64,000 bases of DNA from Desulfobacterales bacterium (GTDB lineage: Bacteria; Desulfobacterota; Desulfobacteria; Desulfobacterales; CAFBRK01), in assembly GCA_021737185.1 (NCBI GenBank), contig JAIPEL010000004.1, positions 1-64,000 on the forward strand, given 5' to 3'. This document shows positions 35,270 to 44,748 of this stretch, piece by piece. A program made the position numbers and the translations under genes. Every line of letters begins with the position of its first letter. Within the stretch, counting starts at the first letter, position 1. The notes under the pieces are model-generated. The model was given only the letters and a program-made list of their open reading frames with translations, was not told the DNA's origin and ran no database searches.

Positions 35270-35813
35270 ATCGGCTCCTTTTGCTGATCGATCGCCAGCT
35301 CAACCATATTCGCCCCGTCCATGGGCGGGCGTCAGCGGAAAATGGCGGCCCCTGCGTCCATGTGGGCGTCATTATGATGACGATGGTTTCATCGCCGAGG
35401 CCGCAGAGGATGCGCAGATGAAGATCTATCAGGGTTTCTCTGCGCCCTCAGCGCCTCGTATATTGAAAGTGAACGGCAAAGACATCCGTGATTGCAATTA
35501 GCACGTTCCTGCAATCTTGACTTTAAACGGATTAACTCGGCGGTGAGTGTTCTTTGATCTGGGATAGGTCACCGAAATTATGCCATCGAACAATAGTATC
35601 CTTTTTCTGAAGGTCCAATCCAGAACCAATATAGGGATGCCGGAGAAAAAGTCCAACTTTTTGGGTTCATCCACGCTGCTGACGGCTGGACATTGCCGAT
35701 CGATCGTGGCAGAGTCGGAACTGCGTTGGCGGGAACCGGTAATCGAACACCGGAAGCGGCGGTATTCGGTTTTTCTTTTTTTCAACATTCAACCCGACCG
35801 GATGAGGTTTTTC
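35270..35813. other. 544-base divergent intergenic region
   Basis: Lies between the GAF gene (minus) and the deaminase gene (plus) and should hold both promoters. Seen: the word CTCTGCGCCCTC near 35439, a CGTCAT-tat-ATGACG hairpin near 35367-35382, and low-complexity T-runs near 35771-35781. Open frames on both strands (for example 35498-35788 minus) have no recognisable family features, and I do not call them genes. No confident promoter. Confidence 0.4.
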
Positions 35814-37598
35814 ATGAAGCGATACCGGCCTGCCGAAGAAGAGATCAAGGTGCTGATGGCCGCTGCGCTGGGGAAGGTGCCTGCCGACCTCGTGGTAAAA
35901 AATGCGCGGCCGGTAAATGTGTTTACCGGTGAAGTTCTTCCGGACATGGCGGTCTGCGTCAAGGACAAGTGGATCGCCTACGTGGGAACCGATGCATCGG
36001 AGTCGATCGGCCCGGAGACCCGGGTGATCGATGCGGCCGGCAAGGTCCTCGCTCCCGGGTTCATCGACGGACACACCCACCTGGCCTGCCTGTTCACCCC
36101 TGCCGAATTCATCCGCCATGCGGCCCCGGGCGGAACGACCACGGTGGTTTCCGAAACCATGGAAGCGTATCCGGTGGGGGGGCTGGAGGGCGTTCTCGAC
36201 GTGATGGCCTCTTTCGCCCACCAGCCGATCAAGATTTTCGGCACCGCACCGGCCATGGCCTCCACCAGTCGGGCGGCCGCGGGCGTCGATGCAGCAGACC
36301 TGGAAAAGATTCTGGACCTGGACGATGTACTGGGCCTGGGCGAGTCATACTGGCAGGCGGTCCTTCAGGAGCCGAACGTTTTCGTTCCGGAGATGGTCGA
36401 AACCGCCGGGCGTGGGAAAACCCTGGAGGGCCATTCGGCCGGGGCCCGGGGCAGGAAGCTTTGCGCCTACCTGGCGGCCGGAATCTCCTCCTGCCATGAA
36501 CCGATCAAAGCAGAAGAAGTCTTGGAGCGGATTCGGCTCGGCATGCACGTGATGATCCGCGAGGGCAGCATTCGGCGGGACCTGGCCGAGATTGCAAAGA
36601 TCATGGAGTTGGGCATCGACACCCGGCGGATGATTCTTTGCACCGATGGAATTTCCCCCGGGGATCTTTTGGAAAAAGGATACATGGAGTACGTGGTGCA
36701 AAAAGCGATCGACAGCGGATTTGACCCGGTCACGGCGATTCAGATGGCCACTCTCAATGTGGCCGAACACTTCCGGATCGACGGCATTGTGGGCGGCATC
36801 GCTCCGGGAAAATGTGCGGACATGGTTCTGCTCCCGGCACTGGAGACCATCTCCCCGGAGATGGTGATCAGCAACGGCCAGGTGATCGCGGAAAATCGCA
36901 CCCTTCTCGTCGAGCCCCGCCTCCATCGATACACCGCCGGCAGCCGCAGGACCATCCATGTCTCTGAGCCGGTATCCCCCGATCTTTTTGCCATTGTCTG
37001 TGACGCCGGCAAGGAGAAGACCGAGGTCCGGGTGATCGAGATGATTTCCGATCTGGTGTCCAAGGAGCGGCACCTGCCGGTTTCCGTGCACGAAGGTCGG
37101 ATCAACGCCGATCCGGGCGCGGACCTTCTCAAGGTGTCGGCGGTGGACCGCGCCAAGAACCCGGGAAAGGTATTTACCGGCCTGATCCGGGGCTTCGGGC
37201 TGAAAAACGGCGCGCTTGCCGCCAGCAGCGCCTGGGACACCTCCGACATCATTGCCGTGGGAGCTTCAGACCAGGACATGGCCGGAGCGGTCAACCGCGT
37301 GTGCAAACTTCAAGGCGGAGCGGTGCTCTGCGTTGACGGAAGCGTGGTCGAAGAAATTCCCATGCCGGTATTGGGCATTATTTCCGACCTTCCCATGGAA
37401 GAACTTGCCCGGCGGCAGGCCGCCATGAACCGCACCCTGGCCGAACTCGGCTGCCCTTTTGCCGATCCGCTGCTCTCCCTGGTGTCCATGACCGGAGCGG
37501 CGATTCCGTTTTTCCGGATCTGCGAAGAGGGGCTGGTCAACTTCAAGACCGGAGAAACGGCGGGCATTTTCGTCGACGAAAATGACCGCCGTTTGTAA
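35814..37598 (+). CDS. Adenine deaminase family amidohydrolase, divergent
   Basis: 594 aa from ATG 35814 (35802 is an alternative); the longer upstream frame is not used. Composite domains: N-terminal beta-sandwich and TIM barrel with PGFIDGHTHL metal ligands, APGGTTTVVSETMEAY, ISSCHEPIKAEE, and a C-terminal adenine-deaminase domain (PLLSLVSMTGAAIPFFRI, then EEGLVNFKTGETAG). Normal adenine deaminases carry a DPHEIAN-type motif where this has SETMEAY, so the metal site is altered and the substrate may differ from adenine. Followed after 108 bases by a permease gene, which suggests linked uptake of its substrate. Confidence 0.78.
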   Translation: MKRYRPAEEEIKVLMAAALGKVPADLVVKNARPVNVFTGEVLPDMAVCVKDKWIAYVGTDASESIGPETRVIDAAGKVLAPGFIDGHTHLACLFTPAEFIRHAAPGGTTTVVSETMEAYPVGGLEGVLDVMASFAHQPIKIFGTAPAMASTSRAAAGVDAADLEKILDLDDVLGLGESYWQAVLQEPNVFVPEMVETAGRGKTLEGHSAGARGRKLCAYLAAGISSCHEPIKAEEVLERIRLGMHVMIREGSIRRDLAEIAKIMELGIDTRRMILCTDGISPGDLLEKGYMEYVVQKAIDSGFDPVTAIQMATLNVAEHFRIDGIVGGIAPGKCADMVLLPALETISPEMVISNGQVIAENRTLLVEPRLHRYTAGSRRTIHVSEPVSPDLFAIVCDAGKEKTEVRVIEMISDLVSKERHLPVSVHEGRINADPGADLLKVSAVDRAKNPGKVFTGLIRGFGLKNGALAASSAWDTSDIIAVGASDQDMAGAVNRVCKLQGGAVLCVDGSVVEEIPMPVLGIISDLPMEELARRQAAMNRTLAELGCPFADPLLSLVSMTGAAIPFFRICEEGLVNFKTGETAGIFVDENDRRL

Positions 37599-37706
37599 AG
37601 AAAAACCAAAGTACATCGTCCGTGAAAGTCCGTGATCGTCCGCGTTGCCTGGCCGCGGCGCACTGCCGAAATCATAGAAGCCGCCATTGGCCGCGATCGA
37701 AAATCC

Positions 37707-39200
37707 ATGAACATCTCCCTCTTCCTTCTTTGCTGGACACCGGTGCTGCTGCTGACCGTGCTGGCGGTTTTGTTCAAACGGCCGGCCCTGGAGCTTTCCA
37801 TCTGGGGATGTTTTTTCACCCTGGCCCTGGTGGTGCTGGGGTTCGACACCCCCGTCGGCATCGCCCTGCTTGCGGCCGCAGACGGGGTGCTGACCACCCT
37901 GCCGCTGCTGCTGGTCATCTTTGCCGGGATTCTGCTTTCCAGCCTCCTGATGTCGACCGGATCGCTTGCCCGGATCGTCGCCTGGTTCAAAGGGGCGGCC
38001 GGAGACGCCTTCGGCCGGAACCTGCTGATCACCATGGGGGTGGGCAACTTCATGGAAGGCGCCGGCGTGATCGCAGAACCCGTGGTGGCTCCCATGCTCC
38101 ATGCGGCCGGGGTCTCGCCCATGGGATCGGCGGCGCTTTCCATCGTCGGCTATGCCGGGCTGATGACGCTGGAGATGGCCGGCATCATCGTCACGGTGTT
38201 GTCCCTGGTCACGGGGATTCCGGTCCAGGAACTGGGGGTGGCATCGGCGTGGCTGTCGATTCCGGCGACCGTGATCATGGCGCTTTGCGTGCCGATTTTT
38301 CTGCCGAAGCCGTCCGGCGGTCTGCGGCGGATTGCGTTGGCCGGCGCCTGCGGCCTGTTTCTCGGCTTCGTCGCCCTGGGATGCGCCGCCTTTGTCGGCA
38401 TCTCGATTTCAGGGATCGTCGCCGGCCTGGCCCTGATTTTTGTCTTTATTTTTTTCGGCCCCCGGGGGCTCAAGCTGAGCCGGCCGGTGTTCATCGACCT
38501 GGCGCCGTTTGTTTTCATGCTTTTGGCCCTGCTGGCCGTGAACACCATACCGGCGCTGAGAACCCTCACTTTCGAAAAGCTGGTGGTCAAGGTCAGCCTG
38601 GTGCCGGTTCACGCCATCACCTTCCGGCCGCTGTTTTCGGCATACCTGTACCTGGCTGCCGCCTTCTGCCTGGCCGCCGTGCTTCTTCAAGTGCCGCGGT
38701 CGCAGCTGGTCCAGGTGCTGCACGGCGGATTTTCCAAGGGCTGGCGGGCCTTCGTGGCCATGGGGCTGTTCGGGGCCATGGGGCAGATGATCGCCTATTC
38801 CGGCTACAGTGCCGATTTCGCCCGGCTTTTCCAGGGTCACAACATTCCCTGGGTGCTGTCAAACGGGCTGAAGCTGACCACCGGCGGATGGTATCCGGTC
38901 TTCGTTCCTTTCCTGGGCTGGATCGGGACCTTTTTGACCGGCTACGGGGTGGCGTCGCTGATGCTCTTCGGCCAGCTCCAGGTGCAGGCGGCCGGCATAC
39001 TCGGCGTTTCGGCCACGTGGCTTTCCGCGGGGCTCGCGGTGGGCGCTTCGCTGGGATCGATTTCCTCCCCGTTCAAGATCGCCCTGGCCACCCCCATGTG
39101 CGACGCGGTGGGCCGGGAAGGGGCGATTTTGAGAATTACGATCCCCCTGGGCATCGGCGCCTCTTTGCTGATCGGCGTCATATTGTGGATGGTGGTGTAA
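37707..39200 (+). CDS. Permease related to L-lactate permease (LctP family)
   Basis: 497 aa from ATG 37707, about 12-14 hydrophobic segments. Re-entrant-like motifs GNFMEGAGVIAEPVVAPMLH (first half) and LAVGASLGSISSPFKIALAT (second half) match the G-x-x-x-S/N-P patterns of LctP-type carriers, as remembered. It should move a small carboxylate or related anion with protons or sodium. Adjacent to the deaminase-like gene. The frame upstream to 37632 passes through a GTCCGTGA word array and is not used. Confidence 0.72.
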   Translation: MNISLFLLCWTPVLLLTVLAVLFKRPALELSIWGCFFTLALVVLGFDTPVGIALLAAADGVLTTLPLLLVIFAGILLSSLLMSTGSLARIVAWFKGAAGDAFGRNLLITMGVGNFMEGAGVIAEPVVAPMLHAAGVSPMGSAALSIVGYAGLMTLEMAGIIVTVLSLVTGIPVQELGVASAWLSIPATVIMALCVPIFLPKPSGGLRRIALAGACGLFLGFVALGCAAFVGISISGIVAGLALIFVFIFFGPRGLKLSRPVFIDLAPFVFMLLALLAVNTIPALRTLTFEKLVVKVSLVPVHAITFRPLFSAYLYLAAAFCLAAVLLQVPRSQLVQVLHGGFSKGWRAFVAMGLFGAMGQMIAYSGYSADFARLFQGHNIPWVLSNGLKLTTGGWYPVFVPFLGWIGTFLTGYGVASLMLFGQLQVQAAGILGVSATWLSAGLAVGASLGSISSPFKIALATPMCDAVGREGAILRITIPLGIGASLLIGVILWMVV

Positions 39201-39223
39201 GCGCAGAACAGCGCTCCTGCGCG

Positions 39224-39460
39224 CTGGAAGGCTGCATATCTGCTGGGAGGCTGGGAGGCCGAAAGGCTGGGATGCTGGGAGGCTGGGAAGCTGGAAGGCC
39301 GAAAGGCCGGGATGCTGGAAGGCTGGGATGCTGGGAAGCAGAAATCAAAAGTATATCCGGAGGCTTTTTTTTGCCTTTTGCGTCCCAGCTTTCCAGCCTC
39401 CTCGCTTCCCAGCAGATACTCAGCATCCAAGCCTCCCAGCGTTCCAGCCTCCCAGCGGTG
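39224..39460. repeat. Opposed word array (GCTGGGAG / CTCCCAGC)
   Basis: Arm 1 (39224-39340) has about a dozen copies of words such as GGCTGGGA, GGCTGGAAG and GCCGAAAG. Arm 2 (39382-39460) has CCCAGC, CTTCCAGC and CAGCCTCC words, the reverse complements. The largest array after the one at 20903. It lies between the permease gene and glycogen phosphorylase and could form a long imperfect hairpin. Confidence 0.85.
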
Positions 39461-39550
39461 CCCCGGCTCTTGCATCGAAACCGTGCGACGGATAAGATGA
39501 GTCCATAACCCCCACCGACTTGGCCGGTCCTTTGCCGGCAGGGAGGAACA

Positions 39551-42004
39551 ATGACCGCCGTCGAAAACCACACCCCGACCGCCTCCTCGGAGGATTTGCT
39601 CAAGGACGTACAGCACCACATCGTTTCCTATCTTGGAAACGACCACCGCCCGCCGCGCAAGCAACCCTATTATTACGGTCTGGCTCTGAGCGTCCGGGAC
39701 CGCCTCGTGGAAAGGTGGCTCAAGACCCAGCGAACCTATTACGAAACCGGCGCCAAACGGGTCTACTACCTTTCCATGGAGTTTTTGCCCGGACGCTTTC
39801 TCGTCAACAGCATGCTCAACATGGGGATGTACGAAACCTGCCGCGACACGATGATGGGCGTCGGATTGAACCTGGCCGACCTGGAAGAGGAGGAGTGGGA
39901 CCCGGGGCTGGGAAACGGCGGCCTGGGGCGGCTGGCCTCGTGCTATCTCGATTCGATGGCCACCATCGGAATTCCGGGCTACGGCTGCGGCATCCGATAC
40001 GACTACGGAATTTTTTACCAGACCATTGTCGACGGCTACCAGGTGGAGCGAAGCGACAACTGGGTGCGGCACGGCAGCGCCTGGGAGATCAAACGCCGGG
40101 GATACAACTACGAGGTCAACCTGTACGGCCGAAGCGAACCCTTTGTCGACGAAGACGACGGCTACACCCGATACCGCTGGGTCGACACCGAAAAGGTCAT
40201 GGCCATGGCCTGCGACTTTCTCGTCGCCGGATACGGCAACGAAAACGCCAACAACATGCGGCTGTGGGCGGCCCAGGCCAGCCGGGAGTTCAACCTCGAC
40301 GAGTTCAACGAGGGAGACTACATCGGCGCGGTGGAGCAGAAGGTCTGGAGCGAGAACATCTCCAAGGTGCTCTATCCGAGGGACGAAATCTCCGCAGGAA
40401 AGGAGCTTCGGCTCAAGCAGCAGTATTTTTTCGTCGCCGCCACCTTCCAGGACCTGCTGCGGCGCTTTCTGAAATATCAAAACGATTTTGCCCATCTGCC
40501 CGATGCTGTCGCCGTTCAGCTCAACGACACCCATCCCTGCATCGCCATTCCCGAGCTGATGCGGATCCTGTTGGACGAACAGGATCTTGCCTGGCAGGAG
40601 GCCTGGGACATCTGTACCCGGGTGTTTGCCTACACCAACCACACCGTTCTGCCCGAAGCCCTGGAAACCTGGCCCGTGGATCTTCTCGGCCGGGTGCTGC
40701 CCCGCCACATGGAAATTATCCGCGAAATCGACCGGCGGTTTTCCCGGGAGCTCAAAGAGGCCTACCCGGACGACCGGGACCGGCAAAAGCGCATGGCCAT
40801 TGTGGCAGACGGCCAGGTCCGCATGGCCCATCTGGCCGTGGTGGGAAGCCACAGGGTCAACGGGGTGTCGGCCCTGCATACCCGCATTCTGAAAGAGCGG
40901 ATTTTTGCCGATTTTCATGCCCATTTTCCGGACCGGCTGATCAACATCACCAACGGAATCACTCCGAGACGGTGGTTGCTCAAGGCCAATCCCTCCCTGG
41001 CGAAGCTGATTACCGACACCATCGGAGACGGATGGCTCCTTGATCTGGACCGCTTGACAGAGCTGATCCCCCACGCGGAGGATTCCGGGTTCAGAAAGGC
41101 GTGGCAGCAGAGCAAACGGACCGGCAAGGAGCGGCTTCAGCGCTATGTGCGCCGAAAGCTGAACATCGAGATCGATCCGGCCACCCTGATCGACGTTCAG
41201 GTCAAGCGAATGCACGAATACAAACGCCAGCTGCTCAACGTGCTGCATGTGGTCTGCCAATACAACCGAATCAAAGCCGGAGCCGGAGAGGATGCGGTTG
41301 CCCGGACGGTCGTCTTTGGCGGCAAGGCCGCGCCGGGCTATTTCATGGCCAAGCTCATCATCAAGCTGATCCATTCGGTGGCCGAGGTGGTCAATGCCGA
41401 TGAGGGTTCGAACGGTTTGCTGAAGGTCGTCTATCTCCCCAACTATTGCGTTTCCCAGGCAGAGAAGGTGATTCCCGCAGCGGATCTTTCCGAGCAGATC
41501 TCCACGGCGGGAATGGAGGCTTCCGGCACCGGCAACATGAAATTCGCGCTAAACGGCGCCCTGACCATCGGCACCCTGGACGGCGCCAACGTGGAAATCC
41601 TGGAGGAGGTGGGAGAAGAAAACATTTTCATCTTCGGCCGCAAGGCAGACGAGGTCGAAGCGCTTCGCTCCCAGGGCTACAATCCGCGCGACATTTACAA
41701 CAACGACGAAGAGCTGAGAACCGCCCTGGACATGATCGGTTCGGGGGCCTTTTCACCCGGCAACCGGGAGCTGTTCGTCCCGGTGGTCGACAGCCTTTTG
41801 AACCGGGGAGATAAATATCTGGTCCTGGCCGATTTCCGGGACTACATCGATACGCAGGAGGCCGTGTCCCGCTGCTACCGGGATCCGGAGCGATGGACCC
41901 GGATGTCGATTCTCAACACGGCGAATATGGGCAGGTTTTCCAGCGACCGCGCCGTTCGGCAATACGCCGAGAAAATCTGGGACGTCAAACCGGTGCTCGC
42001 ATAG
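39551..42004 (+). CDS. glgP: Glycogen/starch phosphorylase
   Basis: 817 aa, normal full length, behind GGGAGG. Family marks: YYLSMEFLPGRFLVNSMLN, DPGLGNGGLGRLASCYLDS, the substrate-loop VQLNDTHPCIAIPELMR, and EASGTGNMKFALNGALTIGT, containing the lysine that binds pyridoxal phosphate. It releases glucose 1-phosphate from storage glucan using phosphate. No other glycogen gene is near. Confidence 0.95.
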   Translation: MTAVENHTPTASSEDLLKDVQHHIVSYLGNDHRPPRKQPYYYGLALSVRDRLVERWLKTQRTYYETGAKRVYYLSMEFLPGRFLVNSMLNMGMYETCRDTMMGVGLNLADLEEEEWDPGLGNGGLGRLASCYLDSMATIGIPGYGCGIRYDYGIFYQTIVDGYQVERSDNWVRHGSAWEIKRRGYNYEVNLYGRSEPFVDEDDGYTRYRWVDTEKVMAMACDFLVAGYGNENANNMRLWAAQASREFNLDEFNEGDYIGAVEQKVWSENISKVLYPRDEISAGKELRLKQQYFFVAATFQDLLRRFLKYQNDFAHLPDAVAVQLNDTHPCIAIPELMRILLDEQDLAWQEAWDICTRVFAYTNHTVLPEALETWPVDLLGRVLPRHMEIIREIDRRFSRELKEAYPDDRDRQKRMAIVADGQVRMAHLAVVGSHRVNGVSALHTRILKERIFADFHAHFPDRLINITNGITPRRWLLKANPSLAKLITDTIGDGWLLDLDRLTELIPHAEDSGFRKAWQQSKRTGKERLQRYVRRKLNIEIDPATLIDVQVKRMHEYKRQLLNVLHVVCQYNRIKAGAGEDAVARTVVFGGKAAPGYFMAKLIIKLIHSVAEVVNADEGSNGLLKVVYLPNYCVSQAEKVIPAADLSEQISTAGMEASGTGNMKFALNGALTIGTLDGANVEILEEVGEENIFIFGRKADEVEALRSQGYNPRDIYNNDEELRTALDMIGSGAFSPGNRELFVPVVDSLLNRGDKYLVLADFRDYIDTQEAVSRCYRDPERWTRMSILNTANMGRFSSDRAVRQYAEKIWDVKPVLA

Positions 42005-42068
42005 CGCAGGATGCAGACCGACGCTGTAGGCCGGAAGGATGGGAAGCTGAAAGACCCGGGAGGCAAGA

Positions 42069-42476
42069 TTGGAAGGCGACGGGGTTTTCGACCGCATGTA
42101 TCAGCGGGCCGTGAGGCTCAAGCAGGACACCCTGGCCCTGTACCTGGCCTACCGCGATCCGCGGGTGTCGAGCTATGCGCGGATCTTTATCCTCTGCGTG
42201 GTGGCCTATGCCTTCAGCCCCCTGGACCTCATCCCGGACTTTATCCCCATACTCGGATACCTGGACGACCTCGTCATTCTGCCGCTGGGCATCTATCTGG
42301 CAGTGAAGATGGTTCCGGCCGACGTCCTTGCCGAATGCCGGGAACGGGCACAGGAAATTTTTACAGACAAAAAGAAGCTCAGCCTCTGGGCGGCGGCGGT
42401 GGTGCTGCTGATCTGGCTTTTGCTTCTCATCCTTCTGACCCTCTGGGTCCTGAAAATGTTTCAGGTCGTCCCGTAG
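42069..42476 (+). CDS. DUF1232 (YkvA-like) membrane protein
   Basis: 135 aa. TTG at 42069 sits five bases after GGGAGG; ATG at 42096 is the alternative. The signature YAFSPLDLIPDFIPILGYLD is the core of DUF1232, here inside a hydrophobic hairpin, and a strong C-terminal membrane helix (LWAAAVVLLIWLLLLILLTL) follows. Function of the family is not known. It is preceded by GGAAGGATGGGAAGCTGA, the same kind of word repeat found at 39224. Confidence 0.82.
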   Translation: MEGDGVFDRMYQRAVRLKQDTLALYLAYRDPRVSSYARIFILCVVAYAFSPLDLIPDFIPILGYLDDLVILPLGIYLAVKMVPADVLAECRERAQEIFTDKKKLSLWAAAVVLLIWLLLLILLTLWVLKMFQVVP

Positions 42477-42539
42477 CCGACCTTTTCGCCTTGGCAAGCG
42501 CTCTAAACACGCATGAATCGGAATCAAACGACAGGTAAA

Positions 42540-43718
42540 ATGGAAATCCGATATCACCCGAACCGGAACAGGGCGGCAGCACCCACCGAGGAGGCCCTTC
42601 GGGCGGTCCCCGCCGATCTTCCTACGATTGTGTGCCGGTTTCACGAGAGCCTGCCCGGTTACCGGGAGACCCCCCTTGTGGCCCTCGAATCCCTTGCCCG
42701 TCGCTTGGGGGTGCAGCGTCTCTGGGTCAAGGACGAAAGCGCCCGATTCGATCTGAAGGCATTCAAGGTGTTGGGGGCAAGTTATGCCATCGCCGCCGCC
42801 ATTGCCCAGGAGACGGGGATCGAGCCCGCCGACCTGACTTTCGACCGGATCCTTTCTGCCGCCTCGGCCATGAGAAAGCCGACTTTCGTTACCGCCACCG
42901 ACGGAAACCACGGCCGGGCGGTAGCCTGGACCGCGGCAAAACTCGGGTGCAGGGCGGTGGTCTACCTGCCCGGCGGATCCTCCCGCCACCGACTCGAGGC
43001 GATCCGCAGCTTCGGCGCGGAGGCCTCCCTCGTCGACGGCAATTTTGACGATGCCGTTCGGTTTGCGGCGGAACAGGCGACGGCAAATGGATGGGTGTTG
43101 ATGCAGGACACCGCCTGGCCTGGATATGAAGCAATCCCCACAGCCATCATGCAGGGATACACAACGCTCCTTTCGGAAAGCTACCGGCAGCTGGCAGACG
43201 AGAGGCCGACCCATTTCTTTATCCAGGCCGGGGTGGGCTCGTTGGCGGCGGCACTGATGGCCTATATCTGCCGGTTTCAAACCGATCCGCGGCCGTATTT
43301 CGCCGTTGTCGAGCCGGCTGCCGCCGCCTGCTTCTACCGCTCCGCCGTCATCGGAGACGGAAAGCCGCATCCGGTTTCCGGTACCCTGGATACCATGATG
43401 GCCGGTCTTGCCTGTGGTGAGCCGAGCCGCCTTGCCTGGTCGATACTGAGCGGCAATGCGGACGGCTTTGTCCTATGTCCGGATCGGACGGCGATCAGCG
43501 GAATGAGGCTGCTCGCCAAGCCGGTGCCCGGCGATGCGCCGATAGTGTCTGGAGAATCCGGGGCCGTCACCGCCGGCCTCGTCGCCGAGCTGGTCGGCAG
43601 CAGCGCCTTGAGAAAAACCGCGCGGCAGATGGGGCTGGGCCCGGATTCGAAGATTTTGATCCTATCCACCGAAGGGGACACCGATCCGGCACTTTACCGT
43701 CGCCTTGTGGGGGGATAA
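42540..43718 (+). CDS. dpaL: Diaminopropionate ammonia-lyase
   Basis: 392 aa from ATG 42540 (AGG just upstream); ATG 42513 lacks a binding site. Fold-type II PLP enzyme: the PLP lysine lies in RFDLKAFKVLGASYAI, with TDGNHGRAVAWTA binding the phosphate side and a glycine loop QAGVGSLAAALMAY. The pattern LKAFK-x-LG with TDGNHG is that of YgeX. It splits 2,3-diaminopropionate into pyruvate and two ammonia. The gene stands alone, without a visible partner. Confidence 0.88.
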   Translation: MEIRYHPNRNRAAAPTEEALRAVPADLPTIVCRFHESLPGYRETPLVALESLARRLGVQRLWVKDESARFDLKAFKVLGASYAIAAAIAQETGIEPADLTFDRILSAASAMRKPTFVTATDGNHGRAVAWTAAKLGCRAVVYLPGGSSRHRLEAIRSFGAEASLVDGNFDDAVRFAAEQATANGWVLMQDTAWPGYEAIPTAIMQGYTTLLSESYRQLADERPTHFFIQAGVGSLAAALMAYICRFQTDPRPYFAVVEPAAAACFYRSAVIGDGKPHPVSGTLDTMMAGLACGEPSRLAWSILSGNADGFVLCPDRTAISGMRLLAKPVPGDAPIVSGESGAVTAGLVAELVGSSALRKTARQMGLGPDSKILILSTEGDTDPALYRRLVGG

Positions 43719-43920
43719 CCGCTGTCGATGCAGGCAGAGGTGCCTGCCGGTTGCTGTCGTGCCGATCCGCAAGGCCGTATGCTTCAGCGGCGGGACGTGC
43801 TATAGGAAATTGAAGACTGACGGCTGCCAACGAAAAGACATAGCGCTGCATTTCTGCCAGGCGGATCGGCCCCGAAGCTTTCAATATCGGTGTTTTGCCG
43901 GCCCTGTTTACAGAAATTGC

Positions 43921-43943
43921 GGCGGCGGTTTTTTACCGCCGCC
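43921..43943 (+). promoter_or_regulatory. Hairpin in front of the NYN-domain gene
   Basis: GGCGGCGGT-ttttt-ACCGCCGCC, a 9-bp GC-rich stem ending 17 bases before the start codon and just upstream of its AAGGA. It could limit access to the ribosome-binding site or mark a processed 5' end. Confidence 0.6.
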
Positions 43944-43960
43944 TGCAGAAAGGATTTTCG

Positions 43961-44716
43961 ATGAACCCGAACGACCCCTCCCAGAATCGCCTTGCCGTTC
44001 TGATCGACGCGGACAACGCCCAGCCGTCCATTACCGATGGGCTGCTCACCGAGGTCGCCAAGTACGGCGTGGCCAGCGTCAAGCGAATTTACGGAGACTG
44101 GACCACGCCGAGCCTGGGCGGCTGGAAAGCGGTGCTGTTGGAGCACTCCATCCAGCCGGTGCAGCAGTTTCGGTACACCGTGGGGAAAAACGCCACCGAC
44201 ACCGCCATGATTATCGATGCCATGGACCTTCTCTACACCGGCCGGTTCGACGGATTCTGCCTGGTCTCCAGCGACAGCGACTTTACCCGCCTTGCCTCCC
44301 GCATCCGCGAAGAAGGACTGCTCGTGTACGGCTTCGGCGAGAAAAAGACGCCCAAGGCGTTTGTTTCGGCCTGCGACAAATTCATTTTCACCGAGGTTCT
44401 CCGGTTTCAGGAAAACGCTGAACCGACGCAGAAGCGCAAAAAACCTGCGGAATTGAAGCAGGACGCCAAGCTGGTCACGCTTCTTCGAAACGCCCTCCAG
44501 GCGGCCTCAGACGAAAGCGGGTGGGCCCACCTCGGAGCCGTGGGCAGCAACATCGCCAAGCAGTCGCCGGAGTTCGACCCCCGAAACTATGGATACGGCA
44601 AGCTGGGTGAACTTGCCGCGGCCACCAAGCTTTTCGAGATCGACGAGCGGCTGCAAAGCGACGGCCACTCCAAGTCGATCTATATCCGGGACAAGCGCCA
44701 AAAATCCGGGAGCTGA
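43961..44716 (+). CDS. NYN-domain RNase-like protein with a LOTUS (OST-HTH) domain
   Basis: 251 aa from ATG 43961. N-terminal NYN/PIN-like nuclease fold (about 10-150): LAVLIDADNAQPSI and LVSSDSDFTRLASRIREEG supply acidic metal-binding residues. C-terminal LOTUS domain (about 175-250): LVTLLRNALQAASDESGWAH, then LGELAAATKLFEI. Proteins with this two-domain architecture are thought to bind and cut RNA; no specific target is known for this one. Cytoplasmic, no membrane segment. Confidence 0.88.
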   Translation: MNPNDPSQNRLAVLIDADNAQPSITDGLLTEVAKYGVASVKRIYGDWTTPSLGGWKAVLLEHSIQPVQQFRYTVGKNATDTAMIIDAMDLLYTGRFDGFCLVSSDSDFTRLASRIREEGLLVYGFGEKKTPKAFVSACDKFIFTEVLRFQENAEPTQKRKKPAELKQDAKLVTLLRNALQAASDESGWAHLGAVGSNIAKQSPEFDPRNYGYGKLGELAAATKLFEIDERLQSDGHSKSIYIRDKRQKSGS

Positions 44717-44748
44717 GCGCCGGAAAAACCGTCCTCCCGCCAAGGGGC

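Noticed and set aside
35720-35760. tRNA-like 3' end on the minus strand (CCGGTGTTCGATTACCGG)
   Set aside because: The T-arm-like loop is eight bases and no matching acceptor strand or other arms lie 60 bases upstream, so no tRNA can be folded.
35498-35788. 96-codon minus-strand frame in the divergent gap
   Set aside because: No ribosome-binding site or recognisable domain; composition unlike neighbouring genes.
43761-43870. 10-bp inverted repeat GCCGATCCGC / GCGGATCGGC with a 90-base loop
   Set aside because: Short arms and a long loop in GC-rich DNA are easily due to chance; nothing else supports a function.
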